Source: Starkeya sp. ORNL1 (lineage in GTDB: Bacteria; Pseudomonadota; Alphaproteobacteria; Rhizobiales; Xanthobacteraceae). Taken from it: 64,000 bases of DNA. Under the pieces are notes generated by a model that saw only the letters and a list, made by a program, of their open reading frames with translations, ran no database searches and was not told the DNA's origin. Positions 52,507 to 63,447 of this stretch are shown here, piece by piece; within the stretch, counting starts at the first letter, position 1, and each line of letters begins with the position of its first letter. The translations under genes were made by a program, and so were the position numbers. The stretch lies in the NCBI RefSeq assembly GCF_012971745.1, contig NZ_CP048834.1:1798001-1862000 (forward strand), in the 5' to 3' direction.

Positions 52507-53223
52507 ATGAAAACGCCGTCCGCCGCACGCAAACGCGCCCCGGTTTCCGCAGGCGCCGCCCCGGGTGACGCCTCGCCCGAGCCGCAGGCGCGCCAGGCCT
52601 ATCGGCTGATCGAGGAGATGATCGTCACGCTCGAACTGCCGCCCGGCAGCAAGATCTCGGAAGTCTCGCTCAGCAAGCGCCTGAACATCGGCCGCACGCC
52701 GATCCGCGAGGCGCTGCAGCGGCTCGCGCTGGAGGGCACGGTGCGCGTGGTGCCGCGCTCCGGGGTGTTCGTCTCGGAGATCGACCTCGCCGACCAATTG
52801 GGCATGCTCGAAGTGCGTCGGGGCCTGGAGAACGTGCTCGCCGGGCGCGCCGCGCGCCTCGCCTCGAATTCGCTGCGCGTCGAATTCACCGCGGTCGCCA
52901 AAGCGTTCGATCACGCCGAGAAGACCCGCGACGGCGCCGATTTCAGTGCCGCCGACCGCGAGTTCAATGCCCTCGTCGTCAAGGCGGCCAACAGCAAATA
53001 CGCCACCCACGCCATCGGCCCGATCGAGGCGCAGACGCGGCGCTTCTGGTACCTCTATTTCAAGGAATTCGGCGACGTGCAGCAGGTGAGCCAGCTGCAT
53101 GCCCGCATCGCGCGGAGCATCGCCAAGGGCGACGAGCCCGGCGCCCGGCAGGCCTCTGACGCGCTGATGGACTATGTCGAGCAATATACCCGCAAGACCC
53201 TGCAGGTGCTCGGCGTCAGCTGA
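52507..53223 (+). CDS. GntR family transcriptional regulator (FCD type)
   Basis: Encodes 238 aa. The winged-helix GntR domain (about 30-95) has PPGSKISEVSLSKRLNIGRT and PIREALQRLALEGTVRVVPR; the FCD effector domain (about 105-225) has DREFNALVVKAANSKYATHA. The 25-residue N-terminal extension is Ala-rich and disordered. It lies just after the xapX-amidase operon's terminator and is a fair candidate for the regulator of the palindrome at 50785. Effector unknown. Confidence 0.88.
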   Translation: MKTPSAARKRAPVSAGAAPGDASPEPQARQAYRLIEEMIVTLELPPGSKISEVSLSKRLNIGRTPIREALQRLALEGTVRVVPRSGVFVSEIDLADQLGMLEVRRGLENVLAGRAARLASNSLRVEFTAVAKAFDHAEKTRDGADFSAADREFNALVVKAANSKYATHAIGPIEAQTRRFWYLYFKEFGDVQQVSQLHARIARSIAKGDEPGARQASDALMDYVEQYTRKTLQVLGVS

Positions 53224-53449
53224 GCGCGACGGGGTTGACAATTCAGGTATTCGCGCCGACCTTCAGCGCATGAACACCGTGAGCCGCACCACCATATTCC
53301 GGATCGTCCCCATCGCGGGATAGTTGCCCGGCTCGGATGCCCCGAGACCGGGGCTGTTCATACTTCCAAACTCCATTCGGACGCTGCGTAAGATTGACGG
53401 CACGTTGGGTGCTTCCGGCATTTGATCGCGCGTCCTCCTGAGGAAAACC

Positions 53450-53854
53450 ATGGTCAAGCCCAGAATCACCATCTCGTCCACCGACCACGAGGTCCTGACC
53501 AAGATCGCCAACGGCTTGATGGACACCCGCCCCGTGCTTGCCGAAGCGCTGCTCGCCGAGCTGGAGCGCGCCAAGGTGGTGCGCGCCAACGCGGTGCCAG
53601 AACGCTCGGTGCAGATGGGCAGCATGGTCGATTACACCACCGCGGACGGCAAGGCGCGCCGGGTGCAGCTGGTCTATCCCGCCGAAGCGGACATCGCGGC
53701 CGGCCGGATCTCGGTGCTCACCCCGGTCGGCACCGCATTGCTGGGCCTCAGCGTCGGCCAGTCGATCGACTGGGTCGGCAATGACGGCAAGCAGCACGTG
53801 CTGAACGTGATCGCAGTCGAGCCGGGCTTCTCACCGATTCCGGGCGGGAAGTAG
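53450..53854 (+). CDS. Rnk/GreA-GreB-type nucleoside diphosphate kinase regulator
   Basis: Encodes 134 aa. The N-terminal helices (ITISSTDHEVLTKIANGLMD, LAELERAKVVRANAVPERS) and the GreA/GreB-like C-terminal domain (MVDYTTADGKARRVQLVYPA ending LSVGQSIDWVG) match Rnk, which binds RNA polymerase. ATG 53450 has GAGG upstream. Sits in its own transcription unit, with 226 bases before it and REP-A after it. Confidence 0.88.
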   Translation: MVKPRITISSTDHEVLTKIANGLMDTRPVLAEALLAELERAKVVRANAVPERSVQMGSMVDYTTADGKARRVQLVYPAEADIAAGRISVLTPVGTALLGLSVGQSIDWVGNDGKQHVLNVIAVEPGFSPIPGGK

Positions 53855-53869
53855 CGGGGGCCACGCGAG

Positions 53870-53970
53870 CATCCTTCAAGGCTCGCTGACGCTCGCACCT
53901 CAGGATGAGGTCGCTTTTATAAGAACCACCTCATCCTGAGGTGCCCGGCAAAGCCGGGCCTCGAAGGATG
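53870..53970. repeat. REP-A pair 25, the right-most copy
   Basis: Left segment GCTCGCTGACGCTCGC, right stem CCCGGCAAAGCCGGG; the left outer arm has CTTCAAGG. Between convergent rnk and dusA. None is seen in the last 10 kb. Confidence 0.85.
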
Positions 53971-53987
53971 TTGCAGCAGAGCGACCC

Positions 53988-54986
53988 TCACGCCGCCGCC
54001 AGCCGGCGCTCCAAGGCACGACGCACTTCACCGACCGCATCGCGCAGCACGCCGATTCCCGCGCCCGCCTTCACGCCCTCGATCGCCAGCCGGCGACGGA
54101 AGGCGCGCGCCCCCGGCTGGCCGGTGAACAGGCCGAGCATGTGCCGGGTGACATCATGCAGCCGCCCGCCGGCTTCGACATGGCGGGCGACGTAAGGCTC
54201 GAACGCCTCCACCGCGGCAAACGCATCGGCGTGCGGCGCCGGCTCGCCGAACAGCGCGGGATCGACTTCGAGCAGCAATTCCGGCTGGTGATAGGCGGCG
54301 CGGCCCAGCATCACGCCGTCGACATGATCGAGCTGCGCCTTGACCGTCGCGATGTCGGCGATGCCGCCATTGATCGCGACCGGCACATGCGGCAGGCGGG
54401 CCTTCAGCCGATACACCCGGTCATAATCCAGCGGCGGGATATCGCGGTTCTCCTTCGGCGAGAGGCCCTCCAGCCACGCCTTGCGGGCATGCACGATCAG
54501 CGCGTCGGCGCCCTTCGCCAGCACCGCGTCGGCCAGCGCGTCGAGCGCGGCTTCCGGGTCCTGCTCGTCGACGCCGATGCGGCACTTCACCGTGACCGGG
54601 ATCGCCACTTCCGCCTTCATCGCCGCGACGCAGTCCGCCACCAGCGCTGGCGCGCGCATCAGGCAGGCACCGAAATTGCCGCCCTGCACGCGGTCCGACG
54701 GGCAGCCGACATTGAGGTTGATCTCGTCATAGCCGCGCTCGGCGCAGATCGCCGCGGCCTTGGCCAGCGCCTCCGGGTCCGAGCCGCCGAGTTGCACCGC
54801 GACCGGGTGCTCGATGTCGGAGAAGCCGATCAGCCGGTCGCGGTCGCCGAAGATCACGGCATTGGCGGTGACCATCTCGGTATAGAGCCGGGCGCGGCGC
54901 GACAATGTGCGGTGGAAGGCCCGACAATGCGTGTCGGACCAGTCCATCATGGGCGCCACTGAGAATCTATGCAGTTGGAAACTCAT
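53988..54986 (-). CDS. dusA: tRNA-dihydrouridine synthase DusA
   Basis: Encodes 332 aa. DusA reduces uridine at positions 20/20a of tRNA using FMN. It begins RFSVAPMMDWSDTHCRAFHR and has the DUS signature INLNVGCPSDRVQ followed by GNFGACLM with the catalytic Cys, and INGGIADIATVK. ATG 54986 gives the usual DusA length; the longer start at 55031 is unlikely. DusA genes are common integration sites, but no integrase is next to it here. Confidence 0.93.
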   Translation of the reverse strand: MSFQLHRFSVAPMMDWSDTHCRAFHRTLSRRARLYTEMVTANAVIFGDRDRLIGFSDIEHPVAVQLGGSDPEALAKAAAICAERGYDEINLNVGCPSDRVQGGNFGACLMRAPALVADCVAAMKAEVAIPVTVKCRIGVDEQDPEAALDALADAVLAKGADALIVHARKAWLEGLSPKENRDIPPLDYDRVYRLKARLPHVPVAINGGIADIATVKAQLDHVDGVMLGRAAYHQPELLLEVDPALFGEPAPHADAFAAVEAFEPYVARHVEAGGRLHDVTRHMLGLFTGQPGARAFRRRLAIEGVKAGAGIGVLRDAVGEVRRALERRLAAA

Positions 54987-55080
54987 GGTCTTTTCTAGCA
55001 GTCTCAATCCGTTGGACGATGCCGGGTGCACACGATCTTACGCCTCTGAGCGACGTCTTTTCGATCTTCATATCAAGGAG

Positions 55081-55269
55081 ATGTGTGCCGTCGGCAAGGC
55101 CCCCTTCGCTCAAGGGCCCGCGGCCGTCCATGGTCTTCCGGTGAAGGTCGAGCCAATCGACCTGGCCCGCATCGCGTTGAAACGCCTCGGGCTCGTCGTC
55201 ATGCGGGAACCCATCGAGCGGTATTTGGCGCGCACCCTCAGCCGTCATTCCCGGGCAAAGGCGACCTAA
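55081..55269 (+). CDS. Possible small gene after dusA (doubtful)
   Basis: A 62-residue frame (MCAVGKAPFAQGPAAVHGLP onward, with a helical RIALKRLGLVVMREPIERYL) opens at an ATG preceded directly by AAGGAG, which is too close for normal initiation. Nothing else supports it, but the helix and codon use are not random-looking. Confidence 0.3.
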   Translation: MCAVGKAPFAQGPAAVHGLPVKVEPIDLARIALKRLGLVVMREPIERYLARTLSRHSRAKAT

Positions 55270-55317
55270 TAGGTCGCCGTCTTATCGGGAGACGCCGAGG
55301 CAGCAGCCTCGGCTTTC

Positions 55318-55492
55318 CCCGGGGATCCACGTCCTTGCGCAACCGTGGATGGCCGGGACAAGCCCGGCCATGACGATGTTGGGAGCTCCCTCTCCCCGAC
55401 GGGGAGAGGGTTGGGGTGAGGGGCCAAGCGAGACACCGCTCTCCCCCTCACCCGGCGCCTGAGGCGCCGACCTCTCCCCAGCGGGGAGAGGT
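55318..55492. repeat. CTCTCCCC-type and CCCGGC-type hairpin repeats
   Basis: A GCCGGGACAAGCCCGGC hairpin near 55350 is followed by CCTCTCCCCGACGGGGAGAGG (55389 onward) and CCTCTCCCCAGCGGGGAGAGG (ending 55491), with GGCGCCTGAGGCGCC between them. A third palindrome family, of a kind widespread in alphaproteobacteria. It lies directly downstream of the glpV-like gene. Confidence 0.75.
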
Positions 55493-55504
55493 AAAATAGA
55501 CGCC

Positions 55505-57265
55505 TCAGTTGGACTTCTTCGGCGGGGTGGCGGGCCAGCTCTTGATGAGGGTGTCGTAGTCCACCGTCTCGCCCTGCGGCTTCTCATTGGCGAGCTTGGG
55601 CTGCGGGGCCAGCGTGCCGTTCTTCTTGGCCTGCTCGACCCAGTACGCCATGCTCTCCTTCTTGTTCAGCTTCGGCCCGCACTCACCCTGCACGCCGGAA
55701 CGCTCGATCCGCTCCATCACCGATTCCTGCGCCGCGGCGAGGCTGTCCATGGCGGCCTGCGGGGTCTTGGCGCCCGACGAGGCGTCGCCGATGTTCTGCC
55801 ACCACAGCTGCGCCAGCTTCGGATAGTCCGGCACGTTGGAGCCGGTCGGCGACCACTGCACGCGCGCCGGCGAGCGGTAGAACTCGACCAGGCCGCCGAG
55901 CTTCGGCGCACGCTCGGTCATGGTCTTGTCCCAGATGTCGCTCTCGCGGATGAAGGTGAGGCCGACATGGCTCTTCTTCAGCGAGACCGACTTCGAGGTC
56001 ACGAACTGGGCGTAGAGCCACGCCGCCTTGCGCCGCTCCAGCGGGGTCGACTTCAACAAGGTCCAGGAACCCACGTCCTGGTAGCCGAGCTTCATGCCGT
56101 CCTTCCAGTACGAGCCGTGCGGAGACGGCGCCATGCGCCACTTCGGGGTGCCGTCGGCATTCATCACCGGCAGGCCGGGCTTCACCATGTCGGCGGTGAA
56201 GGCGGTGTACCAGAACATCTGCTGGGCGATGTTGCCCTGCGCCGGCACCGGGCCGGCCTCCGAGAAGGTCATGCCGCCAGCCTGGGCCGGCGTGTATTTC
56301 TTCAGCCACTCGATGTACTTGGTGATGGCATAGACCGAGGCCGGGCCGTTGGTGTCGCCGCCGCGGTCGACCGAGGAGCCGGTCGGCCGGCAGCCTTCCA
56401 TGCGGATGCCCCATTCGTCCACCGGCAGGCCGTTCGGCAGGCCGCGATCACCATTGCCGGCCATGGACAGCCAGGCATCGGTGAAGCGCCAGCCGAGCGA
56501 GGGGTCCTTCTTGCCGTAGTCCATGTTGCCATAGACCTTCACGCCGTCGATGGTGCCGACATCGTTGGTGAAGAACTCGGCGATGTCCTCATAGGCCGAC
56601 CAGTTCACCGGCACGCCGAGCTCGTAGCCGTACTTGGCCTTGAACTTGGCCTTGTAGTCGGCGTTGGTGAACCAGTCGTAACGGAACCAGTACAGGTTGG
56701 CGAACTGCTGGTCCGGCAGCTGGTAGAGCTTCTTGTCCGGAGCCGTGGTGAAGCTGAGGCCGATGAAATCCGGCAGGTCCAGCGTCGGCGAGGTGACGTC
56801 CTTGCCCTCGCCCGCCATCCAGTCGGTGAGGTTGATCGCCTGCTTGTAGCGGAAATGGGTGCCGATCAGGTCCGAGTCGTTCACCCACGCATCGTAGATG
56901 TTCTTGCCCGACTGCATCTGCGTCTGGATCTTCTCCACCACGTCGCCCTCCTGGATGAGGTCGTGGGTGAGCTTGATCCCGGTGATCTCGGAGAACGCCT
57001 TGGCCAGGGTCTTGGCCTCGTACTCATGGGTGGTGATGGTCTCGGAGACGACATTGATCTCCATGCCGGCATAGGGCTTGGCGGCATTGATGAACCACTG
57101 CATCTCCTTCATCTGGTCTTCCTTCGACAGCGTCGAAGGCTGGAACTCGTTGTCGACCCATTTCTTCGCGGCGGCCTCGTCGGCCCGCGCCGCGCCCGCG
57201 CAGGCGAGGAGCGCCATGGCGCTCGCCGCCAGCATCAGCCGCATTCTCGATCGTGACTGCAACAT
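55505..57265 (-). CDS. glpV: Polyol (glycerol-type) ABC transporter binding protein, GlpV-like
   Basis: Encodes 586 aa, a large extracellular binding protein with a signal peptide (LMLAASAMALLACAGAARAD). Conserved stretches include AKTLAKAFSEITGIKLTHDL, DVTSPTLDLPDFIGLSFTTA and WYTAFTADMVKPGLPVMNAD. Length and gene order match GlpV of the R. leguminosarum glpSTPQUV glycerol transporter. The same subfamily also serves other polyols, and the neighbouring ThDP and kinase genes suggest a related sugar alcohol rather than glycerol itself. Start ATG 57265 follows GGGAGG. Last gene of the operon. Confidence 0.85.
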   Translation of the reverse strand: MLQSRSRMRLMLAASAMALLACAGAARADEAAAKKWVDNEFQPSTLSKEDQMKEMQWFINAAKPYAGMEINVVSETITTHEYEAKTLAKAFSEITGIKLTHDLIQEGDVVEKIQTQMQSGKNIYDAWVNDSDLIGTHFRYKQAINLTDWMAGEGKDVTSPTLDLPDFIGLSFTTAPDKKLYQLPDQQFANLYWFRYDWFTNADYKAKFKAKYGYELGVPVNWSAYEDIAEFFTNDVGTIDGVKVYGNMDYGKKDPSLGWRFTDAWLSMAGNGDRGLPNGLPVDEWGIRMEGCRPTGSSVDRGGDTNGPASVYAITKYIEWLKKYTPAQAGGMTFSEAGPVPAQGNIAQQMFWYTAFTADMVKPGLPVMNADGTPKWRMAPSPHGSYWKDGMKLGYQDVGSWTLLKSTPLERRKAAWLYAQFVTSKSVSLKKSHVGLTFIRESDIWDKTMTERAPKLGGLVEFYRSPARVQWSPTGSNVPDYPKLAQLWWQNIGDASSGAKTPQAAMDSLAAAQESVMERIERSGVQGECGPKLNKKESMAYWVEQAKKNGTLAPQPKLANEKPQGETVDYDTLIKSWPATPPKKSN

Positions 57266-57338
57266 GGTCTTCCTCCCGTTTCTAATGACTTGTCGTCACT
57301 GATATTGGCCCCGACGCGCGCAGACGCGGCGGGGGTAT

Positions 57339-57632
57339 TCACACGAGGCGGAACACCGCCAGCGCGTAGACAAGGCACACGGCGAGCGCCCAGGTCAGGT
57401 CGGGACCGGCGAGGCCGATCCAGCCGAGACAGATGAAGGCGCTGCCGAGCAGGCTGATGAAGAGCCGGTCGCCGCGCGTGGTCGGGATGCGCAGCACGCC
57501 GACCCGCTCGCGCTCCGGGAACCAGACCGCGAGCAGGGTGAAGACGGTGAGCAGGCCGGCAATGGCGGCGAAGAACAGCCCGGTCTGCCAGGTCCAGGCC
57601 ATCCAGGCGAAGCTCTCGGAGAGGTGTTCCAT
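57339..57632 (-). CDS. glpU: Small membrane protein DUF2160, GlpU-like
   Basis: Encodes 97 aa with three membrane segments (WQTGLFFAAIAGLLTVFTLL, LFISLLGSAFICLGWIGLAG, LTWALAVCLVYALAVFRLV). DUF2160 proteins occur almost only in this transporter type, between the second permease and the binding protein, as here. Role unknown; perhaps stabilises the membrane complex. ATG 57632 has GAGGAGGG upstream. Confidence 0.85.
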   Translation of the reverse strand: MEHLSESFAWMAWTWQTGLFFAAIAGLLTVFTLLAVWFPERERVGVLRIPTTRGDRLFISLLGSAFICLGWIGLAGPDLTWALAVCLVYALAVFRLV

Positions 57633-57645
57633 TGTCCCGCCCTCC

Positions 57646-58433
57646 TCACACCCGCCCGAGGGCGAAGCCCTTGGCGATGTAGTTGCGCACGAACCAGATC
57701 ACCAGCGCGCCGGGAATGATGGTCAGCACGCCGGCGGCGGCCAGCAGGCCCCAGTCGGTGCCCGCCGACGACACGGTCTGCGTCATGATCGCGGAGATCG
57801 CCTTGCTGTTGGTCAGGGTGCGGACCAGCAACAATTCGACCCAGGAAAACATGAAGCAGAAGAAGGCGGCGACGCCGATGCCGGATGCTATCAGCGGCGT
57901 GAAGATGCGGAAGAAGAAACGGGGCAGGGAATAGCCATCGAGACGCGCGGTCTCGTCGATCTCGCGCGGCACGCCCGACATGAAGCCTTCGAGGATCCAG
58001 ATGGCCAGCGGCACGTTGAACAGGCAGTGCGCCAGCGCCACCGCCCAGATGCTGTCGAACAGCCCGATGGCCGAATAGAGATTGAAGAAGGGCAACGCGA
58101 ACACCGCCGGCGGCGCCATGCGATTCGACAGCAGCCAGAAGAACAGATGCTTGTCGCCGAGAAAGCGATAGCGCGAGAAGGCATAGGCGGCGGGAAGCGC
58201 GATCACCAGCGAGATGATCGTGTTCAGCACCACGTAACCGATCGAATAGAGATAGCCATTGTACCACGAGGGCTGGCTGAAGATGGTGTAGTAGTTCTCG
58301 AAGGTCAGCTCCTGCGGCAGGAGCGTCATCGCGCCGATGATCTCCCGGTTGGTCTTCAGGCTGAGATTGATGAGCCAATAGATCGGCAGGATCAGCTGCA
58401 CGAGATAGAGGCCGAGCACGACGCGCCGGGCGA

Positions 58434-58437
<4 letters not shown>
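57646..58437 (-). CDS. glpQ: Polyol ABC transporter permease, GlpQ-like
   Basis: Encodes 263 aa with six helices of the MalG/carbohydrate type. The EAA loop is EIDETARLDGYSLPRFFFRI, and the region before it, LFNVPLAIWILEGFMSGVP, is typical. It overlaps glpP by four bases (ATGA, 58434-58437). Forms the membrane channel with GlpP. Confidence 0.87.
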
Positions 58438-59324
<887 letters not shown>

Positions 59325-59326
59325 CG

Positions 59327-60406
<1,080 letters not shown>

Positions 60407-60420
60407 GGCTCGGCCTCCCC

Positions 60421-61518
60421 TCAATAGCCGGTGTCGACCGGGCCGGCGGCGAGCCGTCCGTCCTCGGCGAAGACGAAGATGCGCGAGGGATCGACGAAGA
60501 CCCCGATCGAGGCGCCCGGCACGACCTCGTGCACGCCCGGCGTCAGCGCCACCCAGCGCAGGTCGCCGGCATGGGCGCCGGCATGGACGTGCACGAAGCT
60601 CTCCGAGCCGGTCATCTCGGTGACGTCGACGCTGCCGCGGATCTCGATCGCGCTCGCGTTCGGGCGTGCCAGCAGCAGATCGTGGGCGCGCACGCCGAGC
60701 CGGTAGCGCCCGTCGGCGAGATCGGCGAGCAGCCCCGATGATGGCGCGCGCGTTCCATCCGGCAGATGGATGGCCTCGCCGCGCTTCTCGATGGCGGCGA
60801 CGTTCAGCGGCGGATCGGAGAAGGTCTCGGCGGCGCGCAGGCAGCTAGGCCGGTGATAGACCTCCGCGGTCGGCCCGAACTGCACCAGCCGGCCCTCGCT
60901 GAGCGTCGCCGTATTGCCGCCGAGCAGCAGCGCCTCGGTCGGCTCGGTGGTGGCGTAGACGAAGATCGCCCCGGTGGCGGAGAAGATGCGCGGCAGTTCC
61001 TCGCGCAATTCCTCGCGCAGCTTGTAGTCGAGATTGGCCAGCGGCTCGTCGAGCAGGACGAGGTCCGCTTCCTTCGCCACCGCGCGGGCGATGGCGCAGC
61101 GCTGCTGCTGGCCGCCCGAGAGCTGGAGCGGGGTGCGGTCGAGGTGGCTCTCCAGCCTGAGCAGCGCCGCGGCGGCCCGGACCTTGCGGTCGATCTCGTC
61201 CTTCGGCCGCCGCTGCACGCGCAGCGGCGAGGCGATGTTCTCGTAGACGCTCAGCGTCGGGTAGTTGATGAACTGCTGGTAGACCATCGCGACATTGCGC
61301 GCCTCGACCTTGCAGCCGGTGACATCCAGGCCGTCGGCGATGACGCGGCCGGAGGTCGGCCGGTCGAGGCCGGCCATCAGCCGCATCAGCGAGGTCTTTC
61401 CCGCCAAGGTCGGCCCGAGCAGCACATTGATCGTGCCGCGCTCGAGCGTGAGGCTGACGTCGTCGATATGGTGTGAACCGCCGACCGTCAGCGATATCCG
61501 TTCAAGGTGCAGCGACAT
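60421..61518 (-). CDS. glpS: Polyol ABC transporter ATPase 1, GlpS-like (degenerate H-loop)
   Basis: Encodes 365 aa. Signature LSGGQ (133-137) is canonical, DEP at 157-159. Walker A reads GPTLAGKT (35-42), with Ala in place of the usual Gly, and the H-loop His is replaced by Thr191 ([10 protein letters not shown]). So the defects are the opposite of those in GlpT. A TOBE domain follows. First transporter gene of the operon, 82 bases after the ThDP gene. Confidence 0.87.
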   Translation of the reverse strand: MSLHLERISLTVGGSHHIDDVSLTLERGTINVLLGPTLAGKTSLMRLMAGLDRPTSGRVIADGLDVTGCKVEARNVAMVYQQFINYPTLSVYENIASPLRVQRRPKDEIDRKVRAAAALLRLESHLDRTPLQLSGGQQQRCAIARAVAKEADLVLLDEPLANLDYKLREELREELPRIFSATGAIFVYATTEPTEALLLGGNTATLSEGRLVQFGPTAEVYHRPSCLRAAETFSDPPLNVAAIEKRGEAIHLPDGTRAPSSGLLADLADGRYRLGVRAHDLLLARPNASAIEIRGSVDVTEMTGSESFVHVHAGAHAGDLRWVALTPGVHEVVPGASIGVFVDPSRIFVFAEDGRLAAGPVDTGY

Positions 61519-61559
61519 CGACCCGTCTCGTTCGTTGCTGGCTTGTCATGTCGCAAGGA

Positions 61560-61587
61560 CACGGGGCTCGGCGAACGGAGCCCCGTG
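61560..61587. other. Hairpin between the ThDP and glpS-like genes
   Basis: Perfect 10-bp stem CACGGGGCTC (61560-61569) / GAGCCCCGTG (61578-61587) with an 8-base loop. No T-run, so processing or partial termination inside the operon is more likely than a full stop. Confidence 0.6.
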
Positions 61588-61600
61588 CCGCGTCGGCGAG

Positions 61601-63397
61601 CTAGTCGACGGTCTCGTCCGCCAGCCCCGGCGATATCGTCCAGGCGCGCAGTTCGTAGACCGTGCCGGGACGCGGCGAGACCTTGCCGGGTTCGGCGAGA
61701 CGACGGCGGAAGCTGTGGATCGGGGTGGCGCGCGGATCGATGAGCACCTCCACCACCGAGGCGCCGTCGAACGCCAACGCCTCGTCGAGCGCCGCCTCGA
61801 TGTCGTCGGGCGAGCGCACCTGGATGCCCTTCAGCCCCATCGCCTCCGCGGCCGCGGCGTAGTCCGGCTTGCCGCCGAAGCCGAGATCCACAGACTGGCG
61901 CAGGTTGGAGAAGAAGAATTCCTGCCACATCTGCAGCCAGCCGAGCGTGCCGTTGTTGAGCACGATATTGACGACACGCATGCCGTTCTGCGCCAGCGTC
62001 GCGATCTCGCCGATGGCGTAGGAATGGCCGCCGTCGCCGGAGACGGTGATCACCCGCCCGCCGCGCCCGCGGGTCTGCTGCACCGCGCCGGCGCCGATCG
62101 CCGCGGGTATCGCATAGCCGAGGCCGCCCTGCCCGCGTGCATAGAGGAACCGCCGCCCCGGCTCGGTGGCCGGGATATAGGCGCCGATCCAGCCCGCCGA
62201 CCAGCTGGCGTCGGAGATCACCACATCATCGGGCGTCAGCCGCTCGGCGAGCGCCTGCATGACGCGGGGCGGCTGGATCGGCACGCTCGAACTCGATACC
62301 TCCGAGGCGATCCGTGCGGCATGGGTAGCCTTCACCTCGGCGATCTTGCCCGCCCAGGCGGTGCGCGCGGGCGCTTTCAGCAGCGGATCGAGCGCCTCAA
62401 GCGTCTCGGCGACATCGCCGCACAGCGCGACCGTGGGGCGGAAGGTGCGGCCATGTTCGAGCGGGTCGGCATCGATGGTGATCGTCGCCTGCCCCGCCGT
62501 CGGCAGGGTCCAGTTCATCGCAGTATTCTGGCTCGCCTTGGACCCGCACCAGACCAGGAGGTCGGCGTGCTTGATCAGCTCGATGGCCGCGCCAGAGCCG
62601 AGCGGATTGAGGATGCCGGCCGCGTAATCGCGTGTCTCCGGCACCGCACCCTTGCCGGACAGGCTGGTCACCACCAGCGGCTTCACCCGGTCGGCGATGC
62701 GGGTGAGAAGCTCGGTCGCCGACGCCCCATGCACGCCACCACCGGCGATGATCGCCGGCCGCTGCGCGCGGTTGATCAACTCCGCCGCCGCCTCGATGTC
62801 AGCAGCGGGCGGAGCATAGCGCAGCGACGGGGCACGGATGTTGCGGGCGTCGACCACCGGCCGGATCTTCTCCTCGTCCCACTCCGCGTCCATGATGTCG
62901 TGCGGGATGATCAGCGCGACCGGACCCGGCCGCGGCGCGGTGGCGACGCGGAAGGCGCTGCGGATCAGGTCCGGCAGCGCGGTGATGCTCGGCACCAGAT
63001 AGGTCGCCTTGGTGATCGGCTGCAGGAACGCGACCTGGTCCATGCCTTGCGAGGCGACGCCCTTGGCGCGCAGCGACAGCCAGTCGAGCGGCAGTTCGCC
63101 GACGATCGCCACCATCGGGATCGAGGCGTTGAGCGCCTCGACCAGCCCGTCCGGCAGCTTGGTGGTGCCCGGTCCCACGGTCACGTCGCACACGCCGACC
63201 TTGCCGGTGAGACGGGCATAGGCATCGGCAGCATAGGCTGAGGAGCGCTCGTCGCGGACCAGCACATGCCGGATGGCGGGCGAGCGGCGGGCGATGCCGT
63301 CATGCAGTGCCGTGGTCTGGCCGCCCGGCATGCCGAAGACGGTATCCACCTGATATTGCAGCAGCATTTCCGCCACGAGGTCGCCGATATGCGCCAT
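61601..63397 (-). CDS. ThDP-dependent acetolactate-synthase-like enzyme, substrate unknown
   Basis: Encodes 598 aa with the three domains of the POX/acetolactate synthase family. Catalytic Glu50 is in RDERSSAYAADAYARLTG, and the ThDP-Mg motif GDGGHSYAIG...VLNNG spans about 454-483. The middle domain has IIAGGGVHGASATELL. It is neither glyoxylate carboligase (which lacks the Glu) nor clearly IlvB, because regulatory partner genes are absent. It probably joins or cleaves a 2-oxo acid or ketose. Upstream of glpS by 82 bases and downstream of the kinase by 50 bases, so in one transcript. Confidence 0.85.
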   Translation of the reverse strand: MAHIGDLVAEMLLQYQVDTVFGMPGGQTTALHDGIARRSPAIRHVLVRDERSSAYAADAYARLTGKVGVCDVTVGPGTTKLPDGLVEALNASIPMVAIVGELPLDWLSLRAKGVASQGMDQVAFLQPITKATYLVPSITALPDLIRSAFRVATAPRPGPVALIIPHDIMDAEWDEEKIRPVVDARNIRAPSLRYAPPAADIEAAAELINRAQRPAIIAGGGVHGASATELLTRIADRVKPLVVTSLSGKGAVPETRDYAAGILNPLGSGAAIELIKHADLLVWCGSKASQNTAMNWTLPTAGQATITIDADPLEHGRTFRPTVALCGDVAETLEALDPLLKAPARTAWAGKIAEVKATHAARIASEVSSSSVPIQPPRVMQALAERLTPDDVVISDASWSAGWIGAYIPATEPGRRFLYARGQGGLGYAIPAAIGAGAVQQTRGRGGRVITVSGDGGHSYAIGEIATLAQNGMRVVNIVLNNGTLGWLQMWQEFFFSNLRQSVDLGFGGKPDYAAAAEAMGLKGIQVRSPDDIEAALDEALAFDGASVVEVLIDPRATPIHSFRRRLAEPGKVSPRPGTVYELRAWTISPGLADETVD

Positions 63398-63447
63398 TGT
63401 CGAGAAACTCCGTCAGATCGAATGAAGAGGCGCCCGCGCGCACGTCG

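Noticed and set aside
53988..54986. dusA as an integration site with a nearby integrase
   Set aside because: No integrase or att duplication was seen on either side.
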